Below are positions 46,060-53,750 of a stretch of 64,000 bases of DNA, one piece after another. Where the stretch lies: the NCBI GenBank assembly GCA_030537255.1, contig JAUNOE010000002.1, forward strand, positions 1 through 64,000, in the 5' to 3' direction. The position numbers and the translations under genes are program-made. Numbering within the stretch: position 1 is the stretch's first letter; every line of letters starts with the position of its first letter. The notes under the pieces are model-generated. The model was not told the origin of the DNA. It ran no database searches and saw only the letters and a list, made by a program, of their open reading frames with translations. This DNA comes from Coriobacteriia bacterium. GTDB lineage: Bacteria > Actinomycetota > Coriobacteriia > Coriobacteriales > Eggerthellaceae.

Positions 46060-47786
46060 TGCTCGATACCTCCCTGCGCAAGTTCAAGGGCCAGGCGTAC
46101 GGCGGCGGCCTTGTTGATGGTCTCCTGGTATTCGTTTTCGGGGATGCTGTCTGCGACGATGCCGGCGCCCGAACGAACGAAGACGCGTTCGTTTTTCTTG
46201 AACACCAGGCGGATGGCGATGCACATGTCCATATTTCCAGTGAAGTCCAGGTAGCCTACGGCGCCGCCATATACGCCACGCTTGCAGCGTTCCAGGTCGT
46301 TGATGATCTGGGCAGCGCTGATTTTTGGGGCGCCTGAAAGGGTGCCGGCGGGAAGCACGGCCGTGATTGCATCGAGGGCATCCTTGTCCGGACGGATGCG
46401 TCCGACAACCGTGGAACCCAGGTGCATCACGTGACTGAAGCGTTCGACGGCCAGGTACTTCTCGAGTTTCACGCTGCCGTACTCCGATAGCTTGCCGATG
46501 TCATTGCGGCCCAGGTCGACAAGCATGTTGTGCTCGGCGAGTTCCTTTTCGTCGGCAAGGAGCTCAGCTTCGATGCGGGCGTCTTCTTCTGGTGTCGCGC
46601 CGCGGGGGCGAGTGCCTGCCAAGGGAAAGGTGCGCAGGGTTTTGTCTTGGAGCTTTACCAGCGTTTCGGGGGAGGCACCCGCTACTTCGACGTCAGTGCC
46701 GGAAAGGTAGAACAGGTAAGGGCTGGGATTGGTGGTGCGCATGATGCGGTAGGTGTCCAGCAGGCTGCCTTCGAAGTCGGCATCCAGGCGATTTGACAGC
46801 ACTACCTGGAAGATGTCGCCTTCTCGGATGCGCTCTTTGGCAGCTTCGACGATTCTGCAGAAGCCCTGTTCGTCGAAGAGCGACCTGAACTCGCTGGTGA
46901 TGCGACCGGGCTGGTGGTCTGCCATCTTGCCGCTCAGGATGAGCATGCGCATTTCGGTCAGGTCTGCTTCGGCCTGCGCGACGCCTTCAACGCCTTCGGC
47001 CACCTTTGCATTGGTTACCAGGATGATCTTCTTCTTAGCGTTGTCGAAGGCAATGACCTTGTCGAACAGCATCAGGTCAACGTCGTTGAAGCCTTCTTCA
47101 TCAGGGGCATCGAGCTTCAGGCTAGGCTCGGAGTACTTGAGGAAGTCGTAGGAAAAGTAACCTACCAGTCCGCCTGTGAAGGGAGGCAGGTCCTCCAGGC
47201 GGGGGCTGCGGTGCCTCGCCAGAAGAGCTCGAATGGTTGCGGCGGGGTCGGTCGTGTCGAATTCGAGCGCAAAGGCGAAGGAGCTTTTGTTGCCTGCGTC
47301 ATGCGCGGTGTTCGGCATTTGCGGCTCGATGCCTTCGGGGGCCAAGGCGTGAAGTTCGCTTTCGGAATTGCTCAGGATTCGCAGGTGACCCTCTTTGCAG
47401 GTGAGCACCATGCTGGGGTTGTAGCCGAGGAAACTGTAGCGTCCTTCGGCCGAGTTTTCCACGGATTCCAGCAGGTAGCAGTGCTTGCTGGCCTTTTGCA
47501 GCTTGCGGAGAACCAAGATGGGGGTCAGCTCGTCAGCCATGAGTTCGCAGCTGATGGGTTGGAGGTCGTAGTCGCAAGAGGCGGCCGCGGTTGGGCTTGC
47601 GGGGGTCGTGGTTGGGTCTGCGGCGGCTGATGAGGTAGGCTTGCTCGACCTATCTGCATTGCAAGAGGGCGCCAAGCTGGGTGCTTCGACGGCGATGCCT
47701 GGTTGGATGCCTGGCTGATGAGCGAGGTGACCTAGGACGCAAGAGGTGGTTGGGCCTGCGGTGGTGCCAGTCGTTTCCGGTTTCAT
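46056..47786 (-). CDS. trpE: anthranilate synthase component I
   Basis: 576 residues from ATG 47786, preceded by AAAGGAG at 5 bases' distance; the open frame continues into the T-box and is not coding there. Residues 1-65 are a Pro/Ser/Thr/Ala-rich, probably disordered extension not found in typical TrpE (about 500 residues). Conserved parts: YSFLGYNPS, the LLES-type tryptophan-binding element (CYLLESVEN), [61 protein letters not shown] and GTLSGAPKI. The LLES element implies feedback inhibition by tryptophan, in addition to the upstream T-box. Confidence 0.96.
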   Translation of the reverse strand: MKPETTGTTAGPTTSCVLGHLAHQPGIQPGIAVEAPSLAPSCNADRSSKPTSSAAADPTTTPASPTAAASCDYDLQPISCELMADELTPILVLRKLQKASKHCYLLESVENSAEGRYSFLGYNPSMVLTCKEGHLRILSNSESELHALAPEGIEPQMPNTAHDAGNKSSFAFALEFDTTDPAATIRALLARHRSPRLEDLPPFTGGLVGYFSYDFLKYSEPSLKLDAPDEEGFNDVDLMLFDKVIAFDNAKKKIILVTNAKVAEGVEGVAQAEADLTEMRMLILSGKMADHQPGRITSEFRSLFDEQGFCRIVEAAKERIREGDIFQVVLSNRLDADFEGSLLDTYRIMRTTNPSPYLFYLSGTDVEVAGASPETLVKLQDKTLRTFPLAGTRPRGATPEEDARIEAELLADEKELAEHNMLVDLGRNDIGKLSEYGSVKLEKYLAVERFSHVMHLGSTVVGRIRPDKDALDAITAVLPAGTLSGAPKISAAQIINDLERCKRGVYGGAVGYLDFTGNMDMCIAIRLVFKKNERVFVRSGAGIVADSIPENEYQETINKAAAVRLALELAQGGIEQ

Positions 47787-47810
47787 TCCCGCTCCTTTCT
47801 GGGCGGAAAC

Positions 47811-48100
47811 AAAAAGCCCGCCCTTGGTCGTACAACGATTCCAAGGACGGGCTCGAAAGCTCGCGGTGCCACCTTGATTCACCAAACCCCTTGATGGGGT
47901 GGTGCCCTTTGTGAAGCGCCATCACGCTTCTGGTCCTTAACGTAGACCTCACGCCATGAATACTTGGCTGGCTGAAATGCTAGCCGTTCCTCACGCCCTC
48001 GGCGGCCCATTTGATGGCTTGCTTTCTGTCCGGATCTCAGCACCCCGGACTCTCTGTGAGTGCACAGCCACCGTTACTTCCGCTTCATCGGTTTCGGTGA
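47811..48100 (-). promoter_or_regulatory. T-box riboswitch of the trp operon (tRNA-Trp)
   Basis: On the minus strand the invariant T-box element AAGGTGGCACCGCGA lies at 47875-47861. The terminator follows: a 12-bp GC-rich stem (47852-47841 / 47827-47816, one G-T mismatch) and TTTTT at 47815-47811. Upstream an AGTA motif and a paired stem flank an internal loop whose 3' side contains TGG (48009-48007), the expected Trp specifier codon. Uncharged tRNA-Trp should favour the antiterminator and switch on trpE-GD-C-FB-A. Confidence 0.9.
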
Positions 48101-48107
48101 TGGTCTG

Positions 48108-48137
48108 AATATAGCGCGCTCGTTGCGGCGTGGTCAA
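48108..48137 (-). promoter_or_regulatory. promoter of the trp operon
   Basis: Minus strand TTGACC (48137-48132), 18-base spacer, TATATT (48113-48108), giving a start near 48101, directly before the T-box stem I. Confidence 0.8.
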
Positions 48138-48399
48138 TTTCGAGAGTGTTACGTTTCGTCGAAAGGTTTTGGCCAGATTGGCCGGATCGTTCCCTTGATG
48201 CTGGGAGCGGCTCTTCGCTTGAGTGTGGTTTGCGGCTCTGCGTCAAGCATAGTCCGCTTTCGTTGAGGTGCGTTGAGTGCGGCTTGCCTTTGGCGGGGAG
48301 CCGTTCTGGCTCGTTTTGTCTTCAGTTTTGTCCTCGGTTTTGCCCCCCAGTCGGATTTTCCATGGCTCTGCTCCCAGGCTGGGCCTTGTCAAACTGGGC

Positions 48400-48643
48400 C
48401 CAAAACCAGGTATCGCGCTCTGTTTGGCAATTTTGGTCGCAAATGTACGATTGCGGCCATTTTGCTTCGGAATCATTGCTGGGCGACGAGCCAGCCGATC
48501 TCCCAACTTGATGCGCTCAACCTTCTGACCTGGTGTTTTGTCGGGAGTGCTTTTGCTCTTCCAAAAGACGGCATGTCTTGAGTCTGAACTGGTCGTACAT
48601 TTGGCCTTCTTTTTGCCATGAACGCCTTGTTTGCTGGTTTTGC
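48400..48643. mobile_element. MITE-like element, copy B
   Basis: 244 bp with the same co-linear 52-bp inverted ends as copy A (outer -CAAAACCAG, middle TGGCAA, inner AAATGTACGA) and the internal core CTTCTGACCTGG-GTTTTGT at 48520-48542. The right outer end has one mismatch. It sits between the trp promoter and the DUF4352 gene. No coding capacity. Confidence 0.7.
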
Positions 48644-48708
48644 CGTCTTTGAAAGCCAGGTTTGCGGCCTGTCGCCCGTGTCCATGATCCTTGGTGATGG
48701 CTCTGCTC

Positions 48709-48870
48709 GGTTTTGCGGATGTTCGCAGCCCGGGACTCTTCCCTGCCTTCAGCGTGGGGGTGGTGCTCTTTCGGGGTTTTGTGGGCGTCCTCAGCCTGGC
48801 ATTTTTCCTTGCGTATGTCGGCTTGCTTTCCTGCTATTTCGGTTGTCAAGGGTTTCCGTGGGTCATCGAG
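48709..48870. repeat. 66-bp degenerate tandem repeat
   Basis: 48709-48774 and 48775-48840 both begin GGTTTTG-GG--GT-C-CAGCC-GG and end TGCT-TTTC; a third, weaker copy begins at 48841. It fills part of the gene-free stretch between copy B and the gene at 49072. The frames open through here have no supported start. Confidence 0.55.
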
Positions 48871-48885
48871 GCTGGTCTTCCTTTG

Positions 48886-48902
48886 ATTAGCTCTGAGCTA
48901 AT
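48886..48902. promoter_or_regulatory. 17-bp palindrome upstream of the DUF4352 gene
   Basis: ATTAGCTC-T-GAGCTAAT is a perfect inverted repeat, 170 bases before ATG 49072. An operator is plausible; no regulator can be assigned. Confidence 0.4.
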
Positions 48903-49071
48903 GAATTCAATCGAGGTGATTTTCTATCATGGCTTTACCTTGTTGCGCGACTTCCAGTTAAAGAGGTTACGCGCGCGACTACGGCCGCCTTCAGCCTCAG
49001 CGGGCGAGCGACGGTCTGGTTATTTCGATTCGGTTGGGGATGGGAGTCCCCAAGTGAGAATAGGGACGCAA

Positions 49072-50091
49072 ATGGATAATCAACCCAATCAGCAGCTGCA
49101 GGGTGGCAACCAACAACAGGGCGGCCAGCTGCGGGACGGCGGTCAGCAACAGGATGGCGGCTGGCCTCAGGCTCAGCCCAACGGCACTGGCCAGCCCCAG
49201 CCCAATGGCCAGCCTTATCAGCAGCCTGGACAGGGTCAGCCTCAGAACCAGTTTCAGTATCAGCAGAATCCCCAGGGTCAGTACCAGCAGCCCTATGGTG
49301 CACCGCAGCAGGGCCAGGCTTACATGAACAACGGCCAGCAGCCTTATGGCCAGCCTAGCCAGCAGGTCTATTACACTCAGCCAGGGCAAGATCTCCAGCA
49401 AAAGAAGCGTTCGATTTCGGCAATTGTCGGACTGATCATCGCAATTTCTGCCCTGCTTACTTGCTTGCTTCCCATCGTGAACAACGGTTCGTTCTTCTTG
49501 GCGCTCCTCTCACTTCTTATGGGCATCATCGGCTTTGTTGCGACTGGCAAGAAAAAGATGAAAAAGGGCCGAAGTGTGGCTATTGCAACAATCGTCGTTT
49601 CCCTTATTGCTTGTGGCGGGGTGTTGTCTTCTCAATCGGCGTATGATGATGCGCTGGATGGCCCCTCAGCCTCTTCGGTTAGCCAGGCCGGATCAAGCGA
49701 CCCTTCAAAAACCGATTCCGACGAAACCAGTGATGCAAACAAGCTCTCCATCGGCGATACTCTCACCCTTGAAGATGGCTTGAAGGTGACCGTGAATGAG
49801 ACGAAGAAAGTGAGCCAATACGGTTCTTCCTATGTAGGAATTCGGGTCACCTACAAGAACACTGGAGACGCAACTGCTTCCTACAATTTCTACGACTGGA
49901 AGGGCGAAGATAAAGATGGTGCCCTGGAAGAACCCGAGTATACGTCCTTCGACAATGAGCTCAGTTCTGGCGATTTGAAGCCGGGTGGCAAGAAAACGGC
50001 TTGGGTCTATCTTCCCAAGGCTTCGAAGAAGGCATGCTATTTCAGTTCTACATTTGCTGACGAACCTGTTGGCTCTTGGGTCTTGAAGTAA
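49072..50091 (+). CDS. membrane protein with Gln/Pro/Gly-rich head and C-terminal DUF4352 domain
   Basis: 339 residues from ATG 49072. Residues 1-105 are very rich in Gln, Gly, Pro, Asn and Tyr and surely disordered. Two to three hydrophobic helices follow (AIVGLIIAISALLTCLLPIV; FFLALLSLLMGIIGFVAT; VAIATIVVSLIACGGVLSS), then a Ser/Asp linker, then an Ig-like DUF4352 domain (about 225-339; SIGDTLTLEDGLKVTVNET, VGIRVTYKNTGD, GGKKTAWVYL) outside the cell. Many Gram-positives have several such proteins; their function is not established. The open frame reaches 48691 but the head is unlike coding sequence and lies over repeats. Confidence 0.82.
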   Translation: MDNQPNQQLQGGNQQQGGQLRDGGQQQDGGWPQAQPNGTGQPQPNGQPYQQPGQGQPQNQFQYQQNPQGQYQQPYGAPQQGQAYMNNGQQPYGQPSQQVYYTQPGQDLQQKKRSISAIVGLIIAISALLTCLLPIVNNGSFFLALLSLLMGIIGFVATGKKKMKKGRSVAIATIVVSLIACGGVLSSQSAYDDALDGPSASSVSQAGSSDPSKTDSDETSDANKLSIGDTLTLEDGLKVTVNETKKVSQYGSSYVGIRVTYKNTGDATASYNFYDWKGEDKDGALEEPEYTSFDNELSSGDLKPGGKKTAWVYLPKASKKACYFSSTFADEPVGSWVLK

Positions 50092-50186
50092 GAGATTCCG
50101 CTTATTCTGCATTTTGTTGATTGGGGTTACTGATTGTCTTTTTGGCATGACTGACAGCCAGTTGGAAGAACTGCTTGTCTGGGGAA

Positions 50187-50468
50187 ATGAAAGAGCGGCT
50201 TGAACAGTTTGACGAGAAAGGCCGAACGGAAGAACTGACGTTCAAGCTGGAGAAAGAGGGAAACCAGTGAAAGCCCGAGGTCTTACCGAGGAACAGCAGG
50301 ACACGATATGTGGCGGCTTCCGATTATTCAAAAGAGTTCCGCAAGAGCGGACACACCCAAAAACATGGCGCACTGGGGCTGCTGGAATTCGAGCTTGAAG
50401 ACGGCGGCTTCGCCGCAATTGGCCGTCGGGTAGCCGACGAATTGTCGCTTCGACAAATCCGTCAGTAA
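50187..50468 (+). pseudogene. possible broken small gene
   Basis: One frame reads MKERLEQFDEKGRTEELTFK to TGA at 50268, then continues open to TAA 50466-50468 with a protein-like stretch (RYVAASDYSKEFRKSG...GALGLLEFELEDGGFAAIGRR). The two parts share the frame and are split by a single TGA. I recognise no family. It could be a decayed gene or chance. The rest of the 50092-50544 gap shows nothing else. Confidence 0.3.
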
Positions 50469-50544
50469 CCTCAGGTCAGCACGTCAAAACGCGTCCCGCT
50501 CTCTCCCCGCAACTAATAAAGACGCACGATTTGGAAGGAAACCA

Positions 50545-50964
50545 ATGGAAGAACCTTTGACCGAAGAGCTCCTAGACGAGCTTCTGTCTGCGTCTTCTCC
50601 TGCTGACTTTTCGGACGGTCGCAACTTTCCCTTCTCGTCGGCGAGCGAGTATCTGGCGCACCTGTTGAGGGAAAAGGACTTGAAACGTTCCGAGGTGGTG
50701 GCGGCGTCAGGCCTGAACTCGACCTTCGGCTATCAAATATTCACGGGAGCCCGCAACGCCTCGCGCGACAAATTGCTGCAACTCGCCTTTGCCATGAGCC
50801 TCAAGCAGCACGAAACCGACCGTCTGCTCATGCTGGCAGGACACAGTCCCCTGTACGTAAAGCTGCGTCGGGACGCCATCATTCTGTTCTGCATGCAGAA
50901 GGGCTTCACCTTCGCCCAAACGGAAGAAACGCTGTTCCGTTTCGGCGAAAAAACCATTGCCTAA
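50545..50964 (+). CDS. helix-turn-helix protein paired with a Ser/Thr kinase
   Basis: 139 residues. An acidic head (1-25) precedes an XRE-like helical domain (about 35-95) with KDLKRSEVVAASGL and YQIFTGARNASRDKLLQLAF, followed by AFAMSLKQHETDRLLMLAGHSPLY and a C-terminal helical region ending FRFGEKTIA. GGAAGGAAA precedes ATG 50545. Proteins of this size with the KLLQLAF...SPLYVKLRRDAIILF pattern are familiar to me as the gene before a protein kinase in gut Firmicutes and Actinobacteria, and that is the arrangement here (48-base gap). DNA binding is likely from the fold; target unknown. It may be the substrate or regulator of the kinase. Confidence 0.82.
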   Translation: MEEPLTEELLDELLSASSPADFSDGRNFPFSSASEYLAHLLREKDLKRSEVVAASGLNSTFGYQIFTGARNASRDKLLQLAFAMSLKQHETDRLLMLAGHSPLYVKLRRDAIILFCMQKGFTFAQTEETLFRFGEKTIA

Positions 50965-51012
50965 CTGGTGCGACCGAAGCATCGCACCCTCCGGTCGCGC
51001 TATCCTTGCAGG

Positions 51013-52356
51013 ATGGAAAAGGAGCTTCAGGAATACCTCGATTCTCTTGCCCAGCCCCTCGAAGGGGATGGGCTTTCTTCATACACGGAGTATCGCATCG
51101 AGCGGCTGCTTGGCTGCTCTGACCTCGAAGAAACCCAGCTGGTTTACCGCTCGGTTGGAGCGTCCCAGCCAAAGGGGCTGGTCGGTAACCGGTCTGAGCT
51201 GAAAGAAGAAGGTCCCTTTGTCCGCAAGTTCATCGATGCCTCGGCGTCAGGTGCCCAGGTGTACGAATTGCTGTATCGAGCGCAGGAGAAAGGGGCCTGC
51301 CTGCATCACGTCCCGCATGTTATCGAGTGCCATCACGAAGGTGAGTCCTTGGTGGTGGTCACTGAGTATGTGGAAGGCGCTTCGCTCGAATCTGCGATTT
51401 GCGCATATGGGCCTTCCGCCCGTTTAGCGCGCTCGGCTTTTCTTTCTCTCTGTGACGCAGTTATTGAATTGCACGAATGTCTCGATGTACCTGTTATTCA
51501 TCGCGACCTCAAGCCGTCAAACGTCATGCTGTCAGACGGTACGGCTTATCTGATCGATTTCGGCATCTCGCGCGCATACAAGGAAGGTGCGCAGAGGGAT
51601 ACCTCGCATTTCGGAACGCGGAGCTATGCGCCACCCGAGCAGTTTGGCTTTGGCCAGACCGACGTACGCAGTGACGTGTATGCCTTGGGTATGGTGCTGT
51701 ACTTTTGCCTCACGGGGCGGGAGCCTTGTCCCTCCTTGGCTGAGGAAGGCCGTCCTGCTCAGATTTCTGCGGAGTTATGGGACGTCATCCTGATGGCGAC
51801 TCGGTTTGATCCCGTGTCGCGTTTTGCAGACGTGCGCGCTCTGAAAACAGCAGCTGCCTGGGCTTTTGACAAGGGGCGTGAACCCTCACAAGACGCAGGG
51901 GCATATAAAAAAGGGGCATATAGAGAAGCGGCGCATAAGGAGGAGACGTACAAGAAAGAGGCGTACAAGGACGAAGGTGCTTCCGACAAAAGTCAAGACA
52001 CTATGGCTTCCTCGTCGCCTCTTCGGAGACTCCCGCGGTTCGTGGGCGTGCTTTGGAACCTCTTGTTGCTATTCGTGGTTGCGTTTTTTGCTGCAGACAC
52101 GATTGGCGACGTGGTTCATCCGTCCGAAGGAGGAATCCTTGAGGTTTTTGTACCGCGGATTCTCATGGATTTGGGCTTGATGCTCATTCCGGCGGCATTG
52201 CTTTCGTACGGCTTGGCCGACCTGAGGGGCTGTCCTCCCATCCTTCCACTTTCGGAGCGCAGCTGGAAATCGCGCTTCGGTCTCATGGCGAAAGCAGTGT
52301 GCGTCGTAGCCGTGGTCACTGTTCTGGTCCTGGCAATCCTGCTTTCTGTCGTCTAG
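51013..52356 (+). CDS. membrane-anchored Ser/Thr protein kinase
   Basis: 447 residues from ATG 51013 (frame open to 50968). Kinase domain about 20-285: a degenerate nucleotide loop (LLGCSDLEET, no GxGxxG), probable catalytic Lys 72 in FVRKFI, HRDLKPSN (HRD at 163-165), DFG (182-184), GTRSYAPPEQ activation segment and SDVYALGMVLY. Then five near-exact pentapeptides (GAYKK, GAYRE, AAHKE, ETYKK, EAYKD; residues 296-320), a Ser-rich stretch, and three hydrophobic helices to the C-terminus. No PASTA or other extracellular domain. The kinase would face the cytoplasm. Function of the HTH/kinase pair is not known to me; upp follows but has its own leader. Confidence 0.9.
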   Translation: MEKELQEYLDSLAQPLEGDGLSSYTEYRIERLLGCSDLEETQLVYRSVGASQPKGLVGNRSELKEEGPFVRKFIDASASGAQVYELLYRAQEKGACLHHVPHVIECHHEGESLVVVTEYVEGASLESAICAYGPSARLARSAFLSLCDAVIELHECLDVPVIHRDLKPSNVMLSDGTAYLIDFGISRAYKEGAQRDTSHFGTRSYAPPEQFGFGQTDVRSDVYALGMVLYFCLTGREPCPSLAEEGRPAQISAELWDVILMATRFDPVSRFADVRALKTAAAWAFDKGREPSQDAGAYKKGAYREAAHKEETYKKEAYKDEGASDKSQDTMASSSPLRRLPRFVGVLWNLLLLFVVAFFAADTIGDVVHPSEGGILEVFVPRILMDLGLMLIPAALLSYGLADLRGCPPILPLSERSWKSRFGLMAKAVCVVAVVTVLVLAILLSVV

Positions 52357-52427
52357 CTGCTTTTGCGGCTGTGGTTCTTTCATAGGCAGGGGCGGCTGCA
52401 TGGTAGAGTTTGCTCTGAAATTGAAGT

Positions 52428-52523
52428 ACCACGTTCGGGATGCCAACGGTGCGGGGGAGCGCCTTGGCAGGATGGGTATCTGGCGTTTTCGCAAGTCGTC
52501 TAGAGCCAGTCCCAGAACGTGGT
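52428..52523 (+). promoter_or_regulatory. inverted repeat in the upp leader
   Basis: ACCACGTTCGGGA (52428-52440) can pair with TCCCAGAACGTGGT (52510-52523) with one bulge, closing a 69-base loop about 50 bases before upp. Possibly a regulatory leader; nothing matches a known riboswitch. Confidence 0.35.
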
Positions 52524-52574
52524 GTTTACGATGTCGCTGTGCGTTTCGGCGACAAGCAAGGTAAGGAGTTCCTT

Positions 52575-53210
52575 ATGTACGAAGGCCGCGTCACCCTGCT
52601 GGATCATCCTATGGTCCAGCACAAGCTTTCCATCCTGCGTCGTTCCGACACGCCCACTAAACTCTTCCGCGAAATCGTGGGCGAGTTGGCCATGCTCGAG
52701 GCCTACGAGGCCACGCGTGACCTACCCATGGAAGACGTGGAGATCGACACGCCCATGGCTCATATGACCGCTCGTCAGATTTCGGGCAAGAAGCTGGTCA
52801 TCGTTCCCATCCTGCGTGCTGGACTGGGCATGGTCGATGGCGTGCTGGAAGTGGTTCCCGCCGCTCGCGTTGGTCATCTGGGCATGGAGCGCGACGAAGT
52901 GACCCATGTGCCCCGTTCCTATTACGCAAAGCTTCCCGCCAACAGCGACCAGCGTGAGATCCTGCTGGTTGACCCCATGCTTGCAACGGGGGGCTCGGCT
53001 ATTATGGCGGTCGAGTTCCTTCGCAAGGCTGGCGTGAAGAAGATCAAGTTTTTGAACATTGTCGCTTCGCCTGAAGGTATTAAGGCATTGCTGGATTATG
53101 ACCCTGACCTGCACATCTACACGTGCGCCATTGACGAACGCCTGAGCGAAGACGCCTACATCATTCCTGGTCTAGGTGACGCGGGTGACCGCATTTTTGG
53201 TACCAAGTAG
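52575..53210 (+). CDS. upp: uracil phosphoribosyltransferase
   Basis: 211 residues, normal length. Uracil + PRPP to UMP. Motifs: [48 protein letters not shown], the PRPP loop [13 protein letters not shown] and [17 protein letters not shown] at the C-terminus. ATG 52575 has AAGGAG at 7-12 bases upstream; the longer frame from 52440 overlaps the leader inverted repeat and is rejected. Confidence 0.97.
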   Translation: MYEGRVTLLDHPMVQHKLSILRRSDTPTKLFREIVGELAMLEAYEATRDLPMEDVEIDTPMAHMTARQISGKKLVIVPILRAGLGMVDGVLEVVPAARVGHLGMERDEVTHVPRSYYAKLPANSDQREILLVDPMLATGGSAIMAVEFLRKAGVKKIKFLNIVASPEGIKALLDYDPDLHIYTCAIDERLSEDAYIIPGLGDAGDRIFGTK

Positions 53211-53225
53211 TTTTTGGCACCCGGC

Positions 53226-53349
53226 TTCTGGCGGCTGTCGCTCATCGGTCTGTGTCTTCAGGCGGTTGGCGACTATCGGTCTGTGCTTTCTGGTGGTTGT
53301 CGCCCTTCGGTTTATGCTTTCTGGCGGCTGCCGACCATCGGTCTGCGTT
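53226..53349. repeat. 31-bp tandem repeat, four copies
   Basis: TTCTGGCGG, TTCAGGCGG, TTCTGGTGG and TTCTGGCGG recur at exactly 31-bp intervals (53226, 53257, 53288, 53319), each followed by TG-CG-C--TCGGT-T-TG. It begins 15 bases after upp and ends shortly before a terminator. Non-coding. Confidence 0.8.
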
Positions 53350-53369
53350 GGGTCTTCCCCATCAAGCAA

Positions 53370-53407
53370 AACGGCGACCCCTTCCGTGCGAGGAGGGGGT
53401 CGCCGTT
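53370..53407 (+). terminator. terminator after upp
   Basis: 12-bp perfect stem AACGGCGACCCC (53370-53381) / GGGGTCGCCGTT (53396-53407), extended inside by partial pairing; CGTTGTCTT follows. Confidence 0.78.
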
Positions 53408-53545
53408 CGTTGTCTTGCCTGGGTCTAGAAAGGGCATAGATAGGAGTGGGGACGCCGTCTAAAACCCAAAAGGACGCCGGTAAATCGCGAAAGTCCAAAA
53501 TGAAATCGGACCGAAGGTGGGAACGCCAATAGAATCGCTGAGCGC

Positions 53546-53750
53546 CCAGGGACAAGAGTGTCAGCAGAGCCGCTGCATGCCCAGGAGCAGGGGCTCTGGC
53601 GGACAGCTGCGCTTCCAGGGGACAAGAACGCCAGCGCATCGCCGAGTGCCCAGGGGACAGGAACGCCAGCGGACCGCTGCGCTCCTGGGACAAGAACGCA
53701 GGCAGAGAAGCCGCATGCTCAAGGGACCTGAGCGCAGGCAAAGCCGCTAT
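53546..53750. repeat. degenerate tandem repeat of 34/35 bp arranged as 69-bp dimers
   Basis: CCAGG(G)GACAAGAACGCCAGCG-like units start at 53546, 53581, 53615, 53650, 53684 and about 53719: steps of 35, 34, 35, 34 and 35, so every second unit is exactly 69 bp apart. Weaker units extend upstream to about 53443. It runs up to the end of glf. The 53211-53746 interval has no supported gene. Confidence 0.7.
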
